Shown here: positions 8,490 to 17,003 of the stretch, in pieces
Layout of the letters: the number at the start of each line of letters is the position of its first letter
Position numbering within the stretch: position 1 is the stretch's first letter
Source of the DNA: Falsihalocynthiibacter sp042445055
Lineage (GTDB): Bacteria > Pseudomonadota > Alphaproteobacteria > Rhodobacterales > Rhodobacteraceae
Direction: 5' to 3'
Length of the DNA: 64,000 nucleotides
NCBI RefSeq assembly: GCF_042445055.1
Contig: NZ_CP170339.1
Location: 186,001-250,000 of the forward strand
Program-made: the position numbers and the translations under genes
The notes under the pieces: generated by a model
Told to the model about the DNA's origin: nothing
Databases searched by the model: none
The model's input: only the letters and a program-made list of their open reading frames with translations

Positions 8490-10214
8490 TTACAGCTTGG
8501 GTATCCCGTCCCTGACCAAATCACGCAAACTGTTTGGCGTGTCTTGGGCCTTGGCAAGATACCATGTGACACGGGTCGCATAATCCATTGCGCGCCCAGA
8601 TAGAACGATTTGTTTTGCCGCACGCGGTTTTAGGCGTGTTTTTTCAAGATAAACACTAGGTTCGACCGATAATTGGGCGGAACTATTGTGGCGGAACACC
8701 CAAATCTCGCCACTTCTGAGCGCAAGCGAAACCGCTGTTCCCCCCAAATCAAGCTCTGCGTCAACATCCGGATGCAGGTGGAATCGGACGGAATACGGGA
8801 TACCCTGTAATCTTGCCGCATCCATCCGCGCATCAAAGGTCCGCTTGTCGGTGGGTGTTGTGACGGTCAGAAAATCCTGACCTGCAAGTCCGCGCCCATC
8901 AAACCCAAGCTCTAGTCGCCTTTGATGCAGTATGCCGTGAGTCGCCACATAACCGTCATGGCTTGCGCCAAGTTGCATGCCCGATTGATCGCTGGATTGT
9001 TGGCACTCGACTTTAGTCGGCCCATCCACCAGACTTTGCTGATTTCGACCAGCGACAAGTCGCTGCTTCCCCAATCGCGCAGAGGAGAACCCTTCAAGGC
9101 TTAGCGTTGAATGCGAAGGCGTTGCCCGCCCAGCGCGTCGCCAGCTCTCGCCAAAGCTTTCGCCGCTTCCGCAATTCACGATAAGCGGGCGCCGACCCGA
9201 TGTAAGTTCAAACGCGAGGGTCGAGGCATGTCCATCCGTTGATGCCGCCCCCATCGGAGGGCGGCTCGCATCCACAATCACACTTGTACGCCCCGCGTGA
9301 AGGCGCGCAAAACCCATTGAAAGGCTTGTGTTAGAGACTGTTCGCACCCCAGAAACCGCCAAGGCGTGATCAAGCCGCCCCTCAAGGCCACGCCCACCAC
9401 CATGGAAACGCGCAAGTCCGCCATCCGCATGGCGCAACGCGCGCAATGTGGGCGCAATACGATCAATCGCGTTCAGGTGTTCCTGTGGCGCTATGCGCCC
9501 CGCCTCTGCAAGTGCGGATGCCGTCCACGTCAGAAGCGTGAAGACCTCAAGCAGTTCCTCTGGGTTTCGGGTTGGAATGCCCCCTTGCTCATCTATTTGC
9601 TGCGCACATTCGCGTGCCAGCGCTTTGAGGGCTGGCTTGACGTACTTGTCCATTCCGGTAAGCGACAAACCAGCGTAAATAAGCCCCGTTAGAGCCTCAA
9701 ACCTTGGCAATCCGGCACCCGCGGTGTGCCATCGTTTTGAGAGGAAAACAGTCTGCTGCGCCAATGCGCCGAAATACGCTTCGGACGCGTCTGAGGTCTG
9801 ACCGTTCAGGAAAAAGAGCGCGTGGTTTATCCAGCGAATAAGCCGCCGCCCCGTGCGATCAGGCGTCCATCCCGAACCCCGCCCGTTGCCATAGCGCTCG
9901 ATCCAGTCTGTCGTCCATTCCTGCGCCCGCTTGCGCGCCTCAAGATCACCTACCGCGGCCAAATCATCGAGCCATTTGAACCCGTGCAATTCCTGCTCAA
10001 AGCTCTGGTCCGGCATGGGCAGGTTCCAGATACTGGTGCTGGGCGCCTCTACGAGAAAACCGGCGAAAAGGAAGTTACCCGCGATCAACTGTCGCCCACG
10101 CGCAAACGCACCAATCGTGCGCGGTTCAGGCTGTGAAACAAAGCCCGTCGCAGGACGTGAGAATACACTTAGACGTGCATGAATACGGTTCGCGAGGCGC
10201 TGTTGTCGCGCCAT
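8490..10214 (-). CDS. Heparinase II/III family protein
   Basis: About 574 aa. The N-terminal half is an alpha-helical toroid-like domain and the C-terminal half is the beta-rich heparinase II/III-like domain, with GFARLHAGRTSVIVDAS and DGHASTLAFEL typical of the family. No signal peptide is evident from the ATG at 10214; a GTG seven codons earlier is an alternative start. The family contains polysaccharide lyases, but the alphaproteobacterial members placed between rsmB and purH have no proven substrate. It might act on cell-surface glycans. The gap to purH is about 24 nt and the gap to rsmB about 100 nt, all on the minus strand. Confidence 0.85.
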   Translation of the reverse strand: MARQQRLANRIHARLSVFSRPATGFVSQPEPRTIGAFARGRQLIAGNFLFAGFLVEAPSTSIWNLPMPDQSFEQELHGFKWLDDLAAVGDLEARKRAQEWTTDWIERYGNGRGSGWTPDRTGRRLIRWINHALFFLNGQTSDASEAYFGALAQQTVFLSKRWHTAGAGLPRFEALTGLIYAGLSLTGMDKYVKPALKALARECAQQIDEQGGIPTRNPEELLEVFTLLTWTASALAEAGRIAPQEHLNAIDRIAPTLRALRHADGGLARFHGGGRGLEGRLDHALAVSGVRTVSNTSLSMGFARLHAGRTSVIVDASRPPMGAASTDGHASTLAFELTSGRRPLIVNCGSGESFGESWRRAGRATPSHSTLSLEGFSSARLGKQRLVAGRNQQSLVDGPTKVECQQSSDQSGMQLGASHDGYVATHGILHQRRLELGFDGRGLAGQDFLTVTTPTDKRTFDARMDAARLQGIPYSVRFHLHPDVDAELDLGGTAVSLALRSGEIWVFRHNSSAQLSVEPSVYLEKTRLKPRAAKQIVLSGRAMDYATRVTWYLAKAQDTPNSLRDLVRDGIPKL

Positions 10215-10318
10215 GATCCCATCGGTGTTTACCACCCTGCCTTGCCTCGGTTATTTGTGACGTTGGTCTTATTGTTGATCCACCTTACGTCCCAAGGGCA
10301 GTTGTGTCACCGATGTTT

Positions 10319-11620
10319 TTAAGACTTTGCATCCTTGTGGCGAAGAACAGCAATATAGAAGCCATCCATCCCACCCTGCGCGGCAAAATAGTCGGGCCGC
10401 AACCTAAGGCCGCCTTCTTTGGATATCCACTCGGGGTCAACGCCAGCAACCTTAAGTGCCACCGAATCGACGATCAGATTCGGGTGACGCTTGAGAGCAT
10501 CTTCGATTTGAATTTCGCCCTCATCAAACAGCAAACTACAGGTACAGAACACAAGCCGCCCGTTGGGCTTAAGGAGTGTCAAAGCATGATCAATCATGCG
10601 TTCCTGAAGCGCGAAGAGTTCGGGGAATTCACTGCCGTCTTTGGCATAGGGCAAGTCGGGATGGCGCCGAATCGTGCCCGTCGCGGTACAGGGCGCATCC
10701 AGCAGGATCGCGTCATATGGCTCGGCCTTAAACTCGAGCGCATCCGAAACGACTGTCTCTACGTCAAATCCCGTGCGCTCGAGGTTCTCGGCAACCCGCT
10801 CCATACGCGACTTCGAGAGGTCCACCGCCGTAACATCCGCGCCACTCGCGGCGATCTGCATCGTTTTGCCACCCGGCGCAGCACAAAGATCAAGAACGCG
10901 CTCACCCTTTTGTGGTGCAAGAATTTTGACCGGAAGCGCCGCTGCTGCGTCCTGCACCCACCAGCCACCTTCGGCGTAGCCCTCAAGGGCCGAGACCTGT
11001 CCAGCGTCCCTAATCCGCAAACTGCCCGTTGGGAGCAATTCACCCTCTGGCAAAACAGCATCCTCTTTGAACGAAAGGTCCAGCGGCGCCCCAAGCGCGT
11101 GCGCTTGTTCGATCTTCTCGATGATCGCTTTGCCATAGTCCGCCAATAGAGGCTTGCGCAGCCACTTTGGCATTCTTGGCGCAGGTAGCTTTTCCCAGCC
11201 TTCGACAGAAAGCGCGCCTAGCTTGCGGATAATCGCATTCACCATGCCCGCAGAGTGGGTCGTCTCGCGGCCATCGCGCGCAATCGCGACAAGTGCATTT
11301 CCCACACCGTGTGCAGGTGCGCCCTCAACAAAAATCTCAACAACCGCAAGGCGCAGGATATTGTGCACCTCGGGCGTCGGGCGGCGGCGAATGAATGGCC
11401 CCAAGAGCCGGTCCGCACGATCCATAAACCGCAACGTCGTCGTCGCAAGGCGCTGCGCGCGGGCTTTGTCTGCTGCATCAAGCCGGCCCATCGGACCCTT
11501 CGGTCCGCTCACTTCAGAAAGCAGCCGTTTCTTGACGGTCACCGCATTTAGCAGCTGAACAGCGGCAAGGCGGGCGGCTTGGCCCTGCTGGGGCGCGGAT
11601 TTTGGGGTTTTCTGTGACAT
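10319..11620 (-). CDS. rsmB: RsmB/NOP-type rRNA (cytosine-5) methyltransferase
   Basis: A 433-aa SAM-dependent RNA m5C methyltransferase. A NusB-like RNA-binding domain covers about residues 15-150. The Rossmann catalytic domain follows, with the SAM motif VLDLCAAPGGKT, motif IV DAPCTATG and the catalytic Cys in motif VI CTCSLL. The two-Cys arrangement is the RsmB/NOP signature, and the NusB-like domain argues for RsmB (16S C967). It is divergent from the small DUF1674 gene with about 47 nt between the starts. Confidence 0.92.
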   Translation of the reverse strand: MSQKTPKSAPQQGQAARLAAVQLLNAVTVKKRLLSEVSGPKGPMGRLDAADKARAQRLATTTLRFMDRADRLLGPFIRRRPTPEVHNILRLAVVEIFVEGAPAHGVGNALVAIARDGRETTHSAGMVNAIIRKLGALSVEGWEKLPAPRMPKWLRKPLLADYGKAIIEKIEQAHALGAPLDLSFKEDAVLPEGELLPTGSLRIRDAGQVSALEGYAEGGWWVQDAAAALPVKILAPQKGERVLDLCAAPGGKTMQIAASGADVTAVDLSKSRMERVAENLERTGFDVETVVSDALEFKAEPYDAILLDAPCTATGTIRRHPDLPYAKDGSEFPELFALQERMIDHALTLLKPNGRLVFCTCSLLFDEGEIQIEDALKRHPNLIVDSVALKVAGVDPEWISKEGGLRLRPDYFAAQGGMDGFYIAVLRHKDAKS

Positions 11621-11667
11621 GAAAGGTGGCGTATATCAACGTTAGGCCCAAAACAAGGACAACCGAC

Positions 11668-11838
11668 ATGAGTGAGCAAGCCGACCTGCCCGAAGCCGCG
11701 AAACGCGCCCTCGCCGAAGCTGAAGAACGGCGCAAGAAGCAGAAAGAAGCGCTCCCGCCAGAACTCGGCGGTCGTGATGGCCCCGAACCTGTTCGTTACG
11801 GTGACTGGGAGCGCAAAGGGATCGCGGTAGACTTTTAG
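11668..11838 (+). CDS. DUF1674 protein, succinate dehydrogenase assembly factor 4-like
   Basis: A 56-aa protein from the ATG at 11668, which follows a GGACAACCGAC stretch; an upstream in-frame start at 11626 is less likely. The charged helical N-terminus (EAEERRKKQ) leads to the highly conserved C-terminal block LGGRDGPEPVRYGDWE and KGIAVDF of DUF1674/SDHAF4. Eukaryotic SDHAF4 binds flavinated SdhA and helps succinate dehydrogenase assembly. A bacterial role is inferred by homology. The stop (TAG to 11838) directly abuts the dapB stop on the other strand. Confidence 0.88.
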   Translation: MSEQADLPEAAKRALAEAEERRKKQKEALPPELGGRDGPEPVRYGDWERKGIAVDF

Positions 11839-12648
11839 TTACAGCCCCAGAACGTCCATCATGTCATAGGCGCCCGGTTTTTGCTTGGCAGCCCAGATCG
11901 CTGCGGTGATCGCGCCACGGCTGAAAATCTTGCGATCGGTCGCTAGGTGACGAAGGACGATCCGCTCGCCTGGTGCGGCAAACATCACATCGTGTTCACC
12001 AACAATATCGCCACCGCGCACAACCGCAAAGCCGATATCCCCACGCTTGCGCGCACCTGTTATTCCGTCGCGCCCGCGATCTGATACATCCTTGAGATCA
12101 ACGCCACGCCCCTCGGCCGCGGCTTCGCCAAGCATTAGGGCCGTTCCAGACGGTGCATCAACTTTGTGATGGTGGTGGGCCTCGATAACTTCGATGTCGA
12201 AATCCTCGCCCAAAGCTGCGGAAACTTTCTTGGTTAGCTGCACAAGCAAATTTACGCCGAGGCTCATGTTTCCCGCGCGCACAATCGCAGTTTTGGCCGC
12301 AAAGGCATTCAGGCTCTCGATGTCCTCATCCGACAGGCCCGTTGTGCCGATAACATGCGCTGTGCCAGACGTAGAGGCGAGGTCTGCGAATGCGAGGGTC
12401 GCGGCCGGCGCTGTGAAATCAATAAGTACGTCCGCATCCGCGATCACCTTGGCCGCATCATCAGACACTATTACGCCCAAGCTCTGGCCACCCATCGCCT
12501 GACCGACATCTTGGCCGACCCAATCATGACCCGCGCGCTCAATCGCACCAGAGAGAACAGTGGCGTCATTATCCAGCACCGTTTTGATCAACATTTGGCC
12601 CATACGGCCCGAAGCCCCGGCAATCGCGATTTTTGTTTCTTGGCTCAT
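11839..12648 (-). CDS. dapB: 4-hydroxy-tetrahydrodipicolinate reductase
   Basis: A 269-aa NAD(P)H-dependent reductase of the lysine/diaminopimelate pathway. The N-terminal dinucleotide-binding motif reads AGASGRMGQ. The catalytic/substrate motif EAHHHHKVDAPSGTA in the middle has the expected His and Lys. The length is normal for the family. It is transcribed away from rbfA, with about 100 bp between the starts, and it converges on the DUF1674 gene with no room for a terminator. Confidence 0.97.
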   Translation of the reverse strand: MSQETKIAIAGASGRMGQMLIKTVLDNDATVLSGAIERAGHDWVGQDVGQAMGGQSLGVIVSDDAAKVIADADVLIDFTAPAATLAFADLASTSGTAHVIGTTGLSDEDIESLNAFAAKTAIVRAGNMSLGVNLLVQLTKKVSAALGEDFDIEVIEAHHHHKVDAPSGTALMLGEAAAEGRGVDLKDVSDRGRDGITGARKRGDIGFAVVRGGDIVGEHDVMFAAPGERIVLRHLATDRKIFSRGAITAAIWAAKQKPGAYDMMDVLGL

Positions 12649-12747
12649 GATATGACCTCACCCAATCTGTTTCCCTCGTTTAACCGCATGGGCGCCACAA
12701 AGCAAAGCCCTGTTGCTCTGGGCGCTAATCATGCTTACATGCACCGT

Positions 12748-13170
12748 ATGGCAAAGAACACAAATCGCGCAGGTCGCGCCCCTTCACAGCGTCAACTTCG
12801 GGTTGGCGAACTTATTCGACGCACCCTTTCAGAGGTGTTGATGCGCGGAGAAGTCCACGCACCCGACCTCAATCGTATGTCGATCACCGTGAGCGAGGTG
12901 CGCGTCACGCCGGACCTGCGCATTGCAACTGCATATGTGTTGCCACTTGGTGGACAAGGACAAGAAGAAGCGCTTGCCTGTCTACGTGAGAACCGTCACG
13001 AATTACGGCGTATCATAACCAAGAAAATGGCGCTCAAGCATTCGCCAGAGGTGCGCTACGAAATCGACACGACCTTTGACCGAATGGACGAGACGCGCCG
13101 CCTTCTCGAACAAGACGACGTTCAGAGAGATCTTCAGGCTCGTGATGATGTGGAAGATGATAAAGCATAG
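12748..13170 (+). CDS. rbfA: Ribosome-binding factor A
   Basis: About 140 aa from the ATG at 12748 (MAKNTNRAG). The frame is open much further upstream, into dapB, but that extension has no family resemblance. The single KH-type fold is recognisable from RQLRVGELIRRTLSEVL and the SEVRVTPDLRIATAYV core, ending in an acidic tail. It binds the 30S subunit for late 16S rRNA maturation. It opens a plus-strand cluster with truB, rpsO and pnp, a common translation/RNA arrangement in which this lineage has inserted extra genes. Confidence 0.95.
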   Translation: MAKNTNRAGRAPSQRQLRVGELIRRTLSEVLMRGEVHAPDLNRMSITVSEVRVTPDLRIATAYVLPLGGQGQEEALACLRENRHELRRIITKKMALKHSPEVRYEIDTTFDRMDETRRLLEQDDVQRDLQARDDVEDDKA

Positions 13171-13891
13171 TCTCGCGATTTTTTTGTGGCTCGTTGGGTT
13201 GAGCACAGGCGCTGCTGCGTCCTGTGAAAAGTCCGAGTTCGAGTCCGAAACCTATACGGTCTGCGAAGTATCGCAGGATCAGGATCTACGCTTATTTCTA
13301 GAAAACCCAAGCGGCGGAATTCTCGGCGGGTTTGGTGCGGTCAACGAACAGCTTGCCAGCGAGGACAAAGAGCTTGCGTTCGCGATGAATGCCGGCATGT
13401 TCCACAACGACCGTCAGCCAGTCGGACTCTATATCGAGAAGGGCGAGGAAAAGGCCCAGCTTCAGCATGGCGGCGGCTATGGTAACTTTGGGCTTTCTCC
13501 GAATGGTGTGTTCTGTATCGCAGAGCAAGGGTTTCAGATTTACACAAGCGAAGCCTACGAAGCGGCTATGCCAGCTTGCCGTTTCGCCACGCAATCGGGA
13601 CCGATGCTCGTGATCAATGACGCGCTTCATCCGCGCCTCATTCCGAATGGGGACTCGAAGCACTACCGCAATGGCGTTGGCACAAGCGCGGACGGAACGC
13701 GCGCTATTTTCGCGATCTCCGATCAGAGAGTGAACTTTCACGACTTCGCACGGTTCTTTCGGGACCACTTGGGAATGCCGAATGCGCTGTTCTTTGACGG
13801 CAAGATATCGCGCCTCTATGCTCCGGAAATCTCACGGAATGATATCGGGTTTCCGCTGGGTCCAATCGTTGGCTTGGTTCAGGATCGGTGA
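13145..13891 (+). CDS. Phosphodiester glycosidase (DUF2233/NAGPA-like) family protein
   Basis: About 248 aa. The start is uncertain among clustered ATGs at 13145, 13148 and 13157, all overlapping the 3' end of rbfA. A signal peptide (hydrophobic run LAIFLWLVGLSTGAAA) directs export. The core has AFAMNAGMFH, GNFGLSPNGVF and a C-terminal FFDGKISRLY, which match the NAGPA/DUF2233 fold of phosphodiester glycosidases that remove GlcNAc from phosphodiesters. The bacterial substrate is unknown; cell-envelope glycans are a guess. The overlap with rbfA and the position 72 nt before truB place it in the same transcript. Confidence 0.85.
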   Translation: MMWKMIKHSLAIFLWLVGLSTGAAASCEKSEFESETYTVCEVSQDQDLRLFLENPSGGILGGFGAVNEQLASEDKELAFAMNAGMFHNDRQPVGLYIEKGEEKAQLQHGGGYGNFGLSPNGVFCIAEQGFQIYTSEAYEAAMPACRFATQSGPMLVINDALHPRLIPNGDSKHYRNGVGTSADGTRAIFAISDQRVNFHDFARFFRDHLGMPNALFFDGKISRLYAPEISRNDIGFPLGPIVGLVQDR

Positions 13892-13963
13892 AGTATTCGC
13901 CCGTTGACGCTGACTGCATTGAACTGTAGGTCGCGCGACTTGAAACAGAAATAGGACAGTCTC

Positions 13964-14872
13964 ATGGGTCGCAAACGCAAAGGTCGCAATATTTCGGGAT
14001 GGGTGGTTGTGGATAAACCCGCAGGCATCAGCTCGAACGCCGTGGTCAACAAGTTGCGCTGGGCGATGGAAGCCCAGAAAGCTGGCCACGCAGGAACTCT
14101 CGACCCAGAAGCAACCGGCGTACTTGCCGTGGCATTGGGCGAAGCGACCAAGACGGTTCCCTATATCACAGACGCGCTCAAGGCATACGAGTTTACCGTT
14201 CGTCTGGGCCAGGCAACGAACACCGATGATGCCGAGGGCGTCGTCACCAAAGAGAGCCCAACGCGCCCTGATGACGAGACCATCAAAGAGGCGCTCTTGG
14301 GATTTGTTGGTGAAATCATGCAGGTTCCGCCGAAGTTCTCGGCTGTAAAGATTGACGGTGAGCGGGCCTATAAGCTCGCCCGTGACGAAGAAGACTTTGA
14401 AATCGCCGCCCGCCCCCTGTGGGTAGAAGAACTGTTGCTCGTTGATCGCCCCGACCCCGATCACGTGACGCTTGAAATGACCTGTGGCAAAGGCGGATAT
14501 GTGCGGGCAATCGCGCGTGATCTGGGCGAGAAACTCGGCTGCTTTGGCCATGTTCGGAATCTCCGCCGTATCTGGTCGGGACCGTTTGACGTCAAGGACG
14601 GCATAAGCGTCGCCAAAATCGACGAACTGGCTAAAACGGGCGAGTTAGACGCATATATGCTCCCGCTTGAAACGGGTCTTGCCGATCTTCCCGAGGTGAA
14701 ATGCACCCCCGAAGGTGCCGTGCGATTGCGCAACGGGAACCCCGGAATGGTTCTGGCTTCCAACCTGGAATATGGCGACGAATGCTGGGCTTCGTTTGAT
14801 GGCGAAGCGGTTGCCGTTGGGCGGTATAAGGCGGGCGAAATCCACCCAAGCCGCGTGTTTAATCTGGGATAG
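13964..14872 (+). CDS. truB: tRNA pseudouridine(55) synthase
   Basis: A 302-aa TruB. The catalytic motif GTLDPEATGVL supplies the nucleophilic Asp, preceded by VVDKPAGISSNAVV. The C-terminal region is PUA-like. It forms Psi55 in the T-loop of tRNAs. The order rbfA-truB-rpsO-pnp is classical. Here it is interrupted by a DUF2233 gene upstream, and by DUF1643 and RTX genes downstream. The DUF1643 GTG start follows the stop by 3 nt. Confidence 0.97.
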   Translation: MGRKRKGRNISGWVVVDKPAGISSNAVVNKLRWAMEAQKAGHAGTLDPEATGVLAVALGEATKTVPYITDALKAYEFTVRLGQATNTDDAEGVVTKESPTRPDDETIKEALLGFVGEIMQVPPKFSAVKIDGERAYKLARDEEDFEIAARPLWVEELLLVDRPDPDHVTLEMTCGKGGYVRAIARDLGEKLGCFGHVRNLRRIWSGPFDVKDGISVAKIDELAKTGELDAYMLPLETGLADLPEVKCTPEGAVRLRNGNPGMVLASNLEYGDECWASFDGEAVAVGRYKAGEIHPSRVFNLG

Positions 14873-14875
14873 CAC

Positions 14876-15382
14876 GTGACCATTACCCGCACGCACCAAA
14901 AGAACGATGCCGCTTCTATCGCGATCTATTCTGACTGCGAGGCTTATCGCTATTCGTTGACCCGTGTGTGGGAACCGAATGCGCCGCGCGTGTTCTTCAT
15001 CATGCTTAATCCATCCACAGCGACAGAGGTTCAAAACGACCCAACCGTTGAGAGATGCGAACGGCGGGCGCGTGCGCTGGGGTTTGGCGGCTTTCGGGTG
15101 GCGAATATCTTTGCGTGGCGCGACACAGACCCCCGCAAAATGCGCGCGGCAATCGACCCTATCGGACCAGAGAATGACGCCGCCATTTTGGATGGCTGTA
15201 CATGGACAGATCAAATCATCTGCGCGTGGGGAACCCATGGCGCGCACCTCGGTCGCGGCGCTGCGGTCGAGAAGCTCCTTGCGGATCAAAAACTCTACCA
15301 CCTTGGCCTATCCAAGGAAGGACACCCCAAGCACCCGCTCTATATTTCCTATTCGGTTCAACCGATGCTCTGGGAAGTATAA
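14876..15382 (+). CDS. DUF1643 domain protein
   Basis: A 168-aa cytosolic protein starting at GTG 14876, three bases after the truB stop. GGGA in the end of truB is at a suitable distance for a ribosome-binding site. It has the conserved DUF1643 features FIMLNPSTATE near residue 44, then NIFAWRDTDP and the AWGTHGAH segment. The biochemical role of the family is unknown. The tight coupling to truB suggests co-translation. Confidence 0.9.
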   Translation: MTITRTHQKNDAASIAIYSDCEAYRYSLTRVWEPNAPRVFFIMLNPSTATEVQNDPTVERCERRARALGFGGFRVANIFAWRDTDPRKMRAAIDPIGPENDAAILDGCTWTDQIICAWGTHGAHLGRGAAVEKLLADQKLYHLGLSKEGHPKHPLYISYSVQPMLWEV

Positions 15383-15493
15383 CCCACTGTTAACCAATCT
15401 AAATGTTGCGTTACCAAACGCGCCCGCTAAGACATAAAAAGGCGCGCGGATCTGGGTGAATCGAGGCGTTTTAACGATTGCTTGGGGTTTGAT

Positions 15494-16381
15494 ATGTTTG
15501 GACTGCTTGGATTATTCAGCGCGCTACTCATGGGCGCGGTCGCCGAAAGTGTCATGTCAATCGACAAGTCTAGCGACGAGGACGCACCCGACACTTCCGA
15601 CGACACTCCCGTTACACACGCCGGATCCGAGGGCGAAGATATCCTAGAAGGCGGCACCATGGGCGACCTGCTTAATGGCGGCGAAGGGGACGATCAGCTC
15701 TTGGGCCATGAAGGCGACGACTGGCTCTATGGCGAAGAGGGCGAGGATATCATCCTAGGCGATTTTGGCGATGACGATGCGCACGGGGGCGACGGCGATG
15801 ATCTGCTCTTCGGCGGAAGCGGCAATGACGAGCTTATGGGATATGGCGACGACGACGTGATCTCTGGCGACGAAGGAGATGACAAACTTATCGGCGGCGA
15901 GGGGAATGACGTATTGTCCGGCGGTGACGGCAAGGACTCGATTGAAGGCGGCTATGGCAATGACTTTCTTTTTGGAGGCTTGGGCGAAGATACCCTGATG
16001 GGCAACGCTGGCGATGATTTCCTTGTCGGTGTTGAGCTGGATGAAGACACCCAAGAGGACAGCGATGAGCGTGACTTCCTGAATGGTGGCGACGGAAACG
16101 ACAGGCTGGTGCTGGGCAACAACGACTATGGCAGTGGCGGAGCGGGTGCCGACAGCTTCCACCTTGGCGAATGGATCATCGAAGACAACCCCGCGATCAT
16201 CACCGATTTTGATAGTTCCGAAGACCAATTAATCATTGAACATTCCGAGGAAGAAGATCCAGAGGTGCAAATCCATACCCAAGACGGAAACAGTTATGTC
16301 GTGCTGGATGACGTCATTGTAGCGACCCTTCCCGAAACCACAACATTGAGTGCTTCGGATATTCAGTTCGTTCGGATATAA
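15494..16381 (+). CDS. RTX-type (hemolysin-type) calcium-binding repeat protein
   Basis: About 295 aa and very acidic. From the ATG at 15494 (12 nt after an in-frame TTG) the protein begins with a short hydrophobic stretch, MFGLLGLFSALLMGAVA. About nine to ten glycine/aspartate-rich nonapeptide repeats of the GGxGxDxLxG kind follow (about residues 50-185), which bind calcium as a parallel beta-roll. A C-terminal domain ends in hydrophobic-tipped sequence. RTX proteins are usually exported by type I secretion, but no transporter genes are present here and the hydrophobic N-terminus is unlike most substrates. It sits between DUF1643 and rpsO, with its own 111-bp upstream gap. Confidence 0.88.
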   Translation: MFGLLGLFSALLMGAVAESVMSIDKSSDEDAPDTSDDTPVTHAGSEGEDILEGGTMGDLLNGGEGDDQLLGHEGDDWLYGEEGEDIILGDFGDDDAHGGDGDDLLFGGSGNDELMGYGDDDVISGDEGDDKLIGGEGNDVLSGGDGKDSIEGGYGNDFLFGGLGEDTLMGNAGDDFLVGVELDEDTQEDSDERDFLNGGDGNDRLVLGNNDYGSGGAGADSFHLGEWIIEDNPAIITDFDSSEDQLIIEHSEEEDPEVQIHTQDGNSYVVLDDVIVATLPETTTLSASDIQFVRI

Positions 16382-16424
16382 TCGTTGGGGCAACAAACAG
16401 GGCGGGCTTTCGCCGAAATCCTGT

Positions 16425-16483
16425 GATTCCCCTTTCAATTTGAGCAAATACCCCATATACGCGCGGAATCTGTTCGTCGAATC
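16425..16483 (+). promoter_or_regulatory. GANTC cluster and weak promoter-like element before rpsO
   Basis: Three GANTC motifs (16425-16429, 16466-16470, 16479-16483) fall within 59 bp of the intergenic region upstream of rpsO. They flank a weak sigma70-like element: TTCAAT at 16434-16439, a 16-bp spacer and TATACG at 16456-16461. The promoter call is tentative because the -35 box matches in only three positions. GANTC is the CcrM recognition sequence, and ccrM is in this window. Confidence 0.35.
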
Positions 16484-16569
16484 TTGAGGTTTGGCGAAAG
16501 ATACCTCCACGGGCTTTGCTGGACGACATCCCGGCTTGTGCCATTAACCCTTTAGATAAGGAGACCCCG

Positions 16570-16839
16570 ATGTCGATTACTGCTGAAGAAAAAGCACGCG
16601 TAATGAAAGAATTCGCAACGAAAGAAGGCGACACAGGTTCGCCAGAAGTTCAAATTGCGATCCTTTCCTCGCGCATCGCGACCCTCACAGAGCACTTCAA
16701 AACCCACAAAAAAGACAACCACGGTCGTCGTGGTCTTTTGAAAATGGTTGCTCTGCGCCGCAAGCTTCTTGACTACCTTCGTGGCAAATCCGAACAGCGT
16801 TACCAGGACTTGATCCAACGCCTCGGCCTTCGCCGCTAA
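16570..16839 (+). CDS. rpsO: 30S ribosomal protein S15
   Basis: The 89-aa length is exactly normal for S15. It begins MSITAEEKARVMKEF and contains GDTGSPEVQ and the RRGLLKMVALRRKLLDYL core that contacts 16S rRNA h20-h22. A strong AAGGAG lies 7 nt before the ATG. Codon use is that of a highly expressed gene. It ends in a rho-independent terminator and is followed by pnp. S15 autoregulates its own translation in other bacteria; no such mRNA fold was verified here. Confidence 0.98.
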   Translation: MSITAEEKARVMKEFATKEGDTGSPEVQIAILSSRIATLTEHFKTHKKDNHGRRGLLKMVALRRKLLDYLRGKSEQRYQDLIQRLGLRR

Positions 16840-16843
16840 GCAC

Positions 16844-16878
16844 AAAAACCGCGCCTTTAGGGGCGCGGTTTTCTTTTT
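16844..16878 (+). terminator. Rho-independent terminator after rpsO
   Basis: A perfect 9-bp GC-rich stem AACCGCGCC / GGCGCGGTT (16847-16855 with 16862-16870) has a 6-nt loop and is followed by a T-rich tract, TTCTTTTT. It starts 5 nt after the rpsO stop. Because pnp follows only about 125 bp later, this may be a partial terminator controlling read-through into pnp. Confidence 0.85.
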
Positions 16879-16936
16879 AATCCGACGTTTGTGGGGCCGG
16901 GCCTCGCCCCGCAGATAGGACACGAAAAAAGAGGCC

Positions 16937-16953
16937 ACGGGCATACGGCCCGT
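16937..16953 (+). promoter_or_regulatory. Hairpin in the pnp leader
   Basis: A perfect 6-bp inverted repeat ACGGGC / GCCCGT with a 5-nt loop lies 50 nt upstream of the pnp ATG, inside a GC-rich, A-tract-containing leader. In enterobacteria the pnp leader forms a hairpin cut by RNase III for autoregulation. A similar role here is inference only. Confidence 0.35.
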
Positions 16954-17003
16954 ACGTAAACGGCCAAAGGGGATGGGCCCCCGCGGCTAATTTAGGAAAC
17001 GAT

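Noticed and set aside
15640..16010. Tandem repeats resembling a repeat array
   Set aside because: They are the codons of glycine/aspartate nonapeptide repeats in the RTX protein, varied in DNA sequence and without spacers, so not a CRISPR array.
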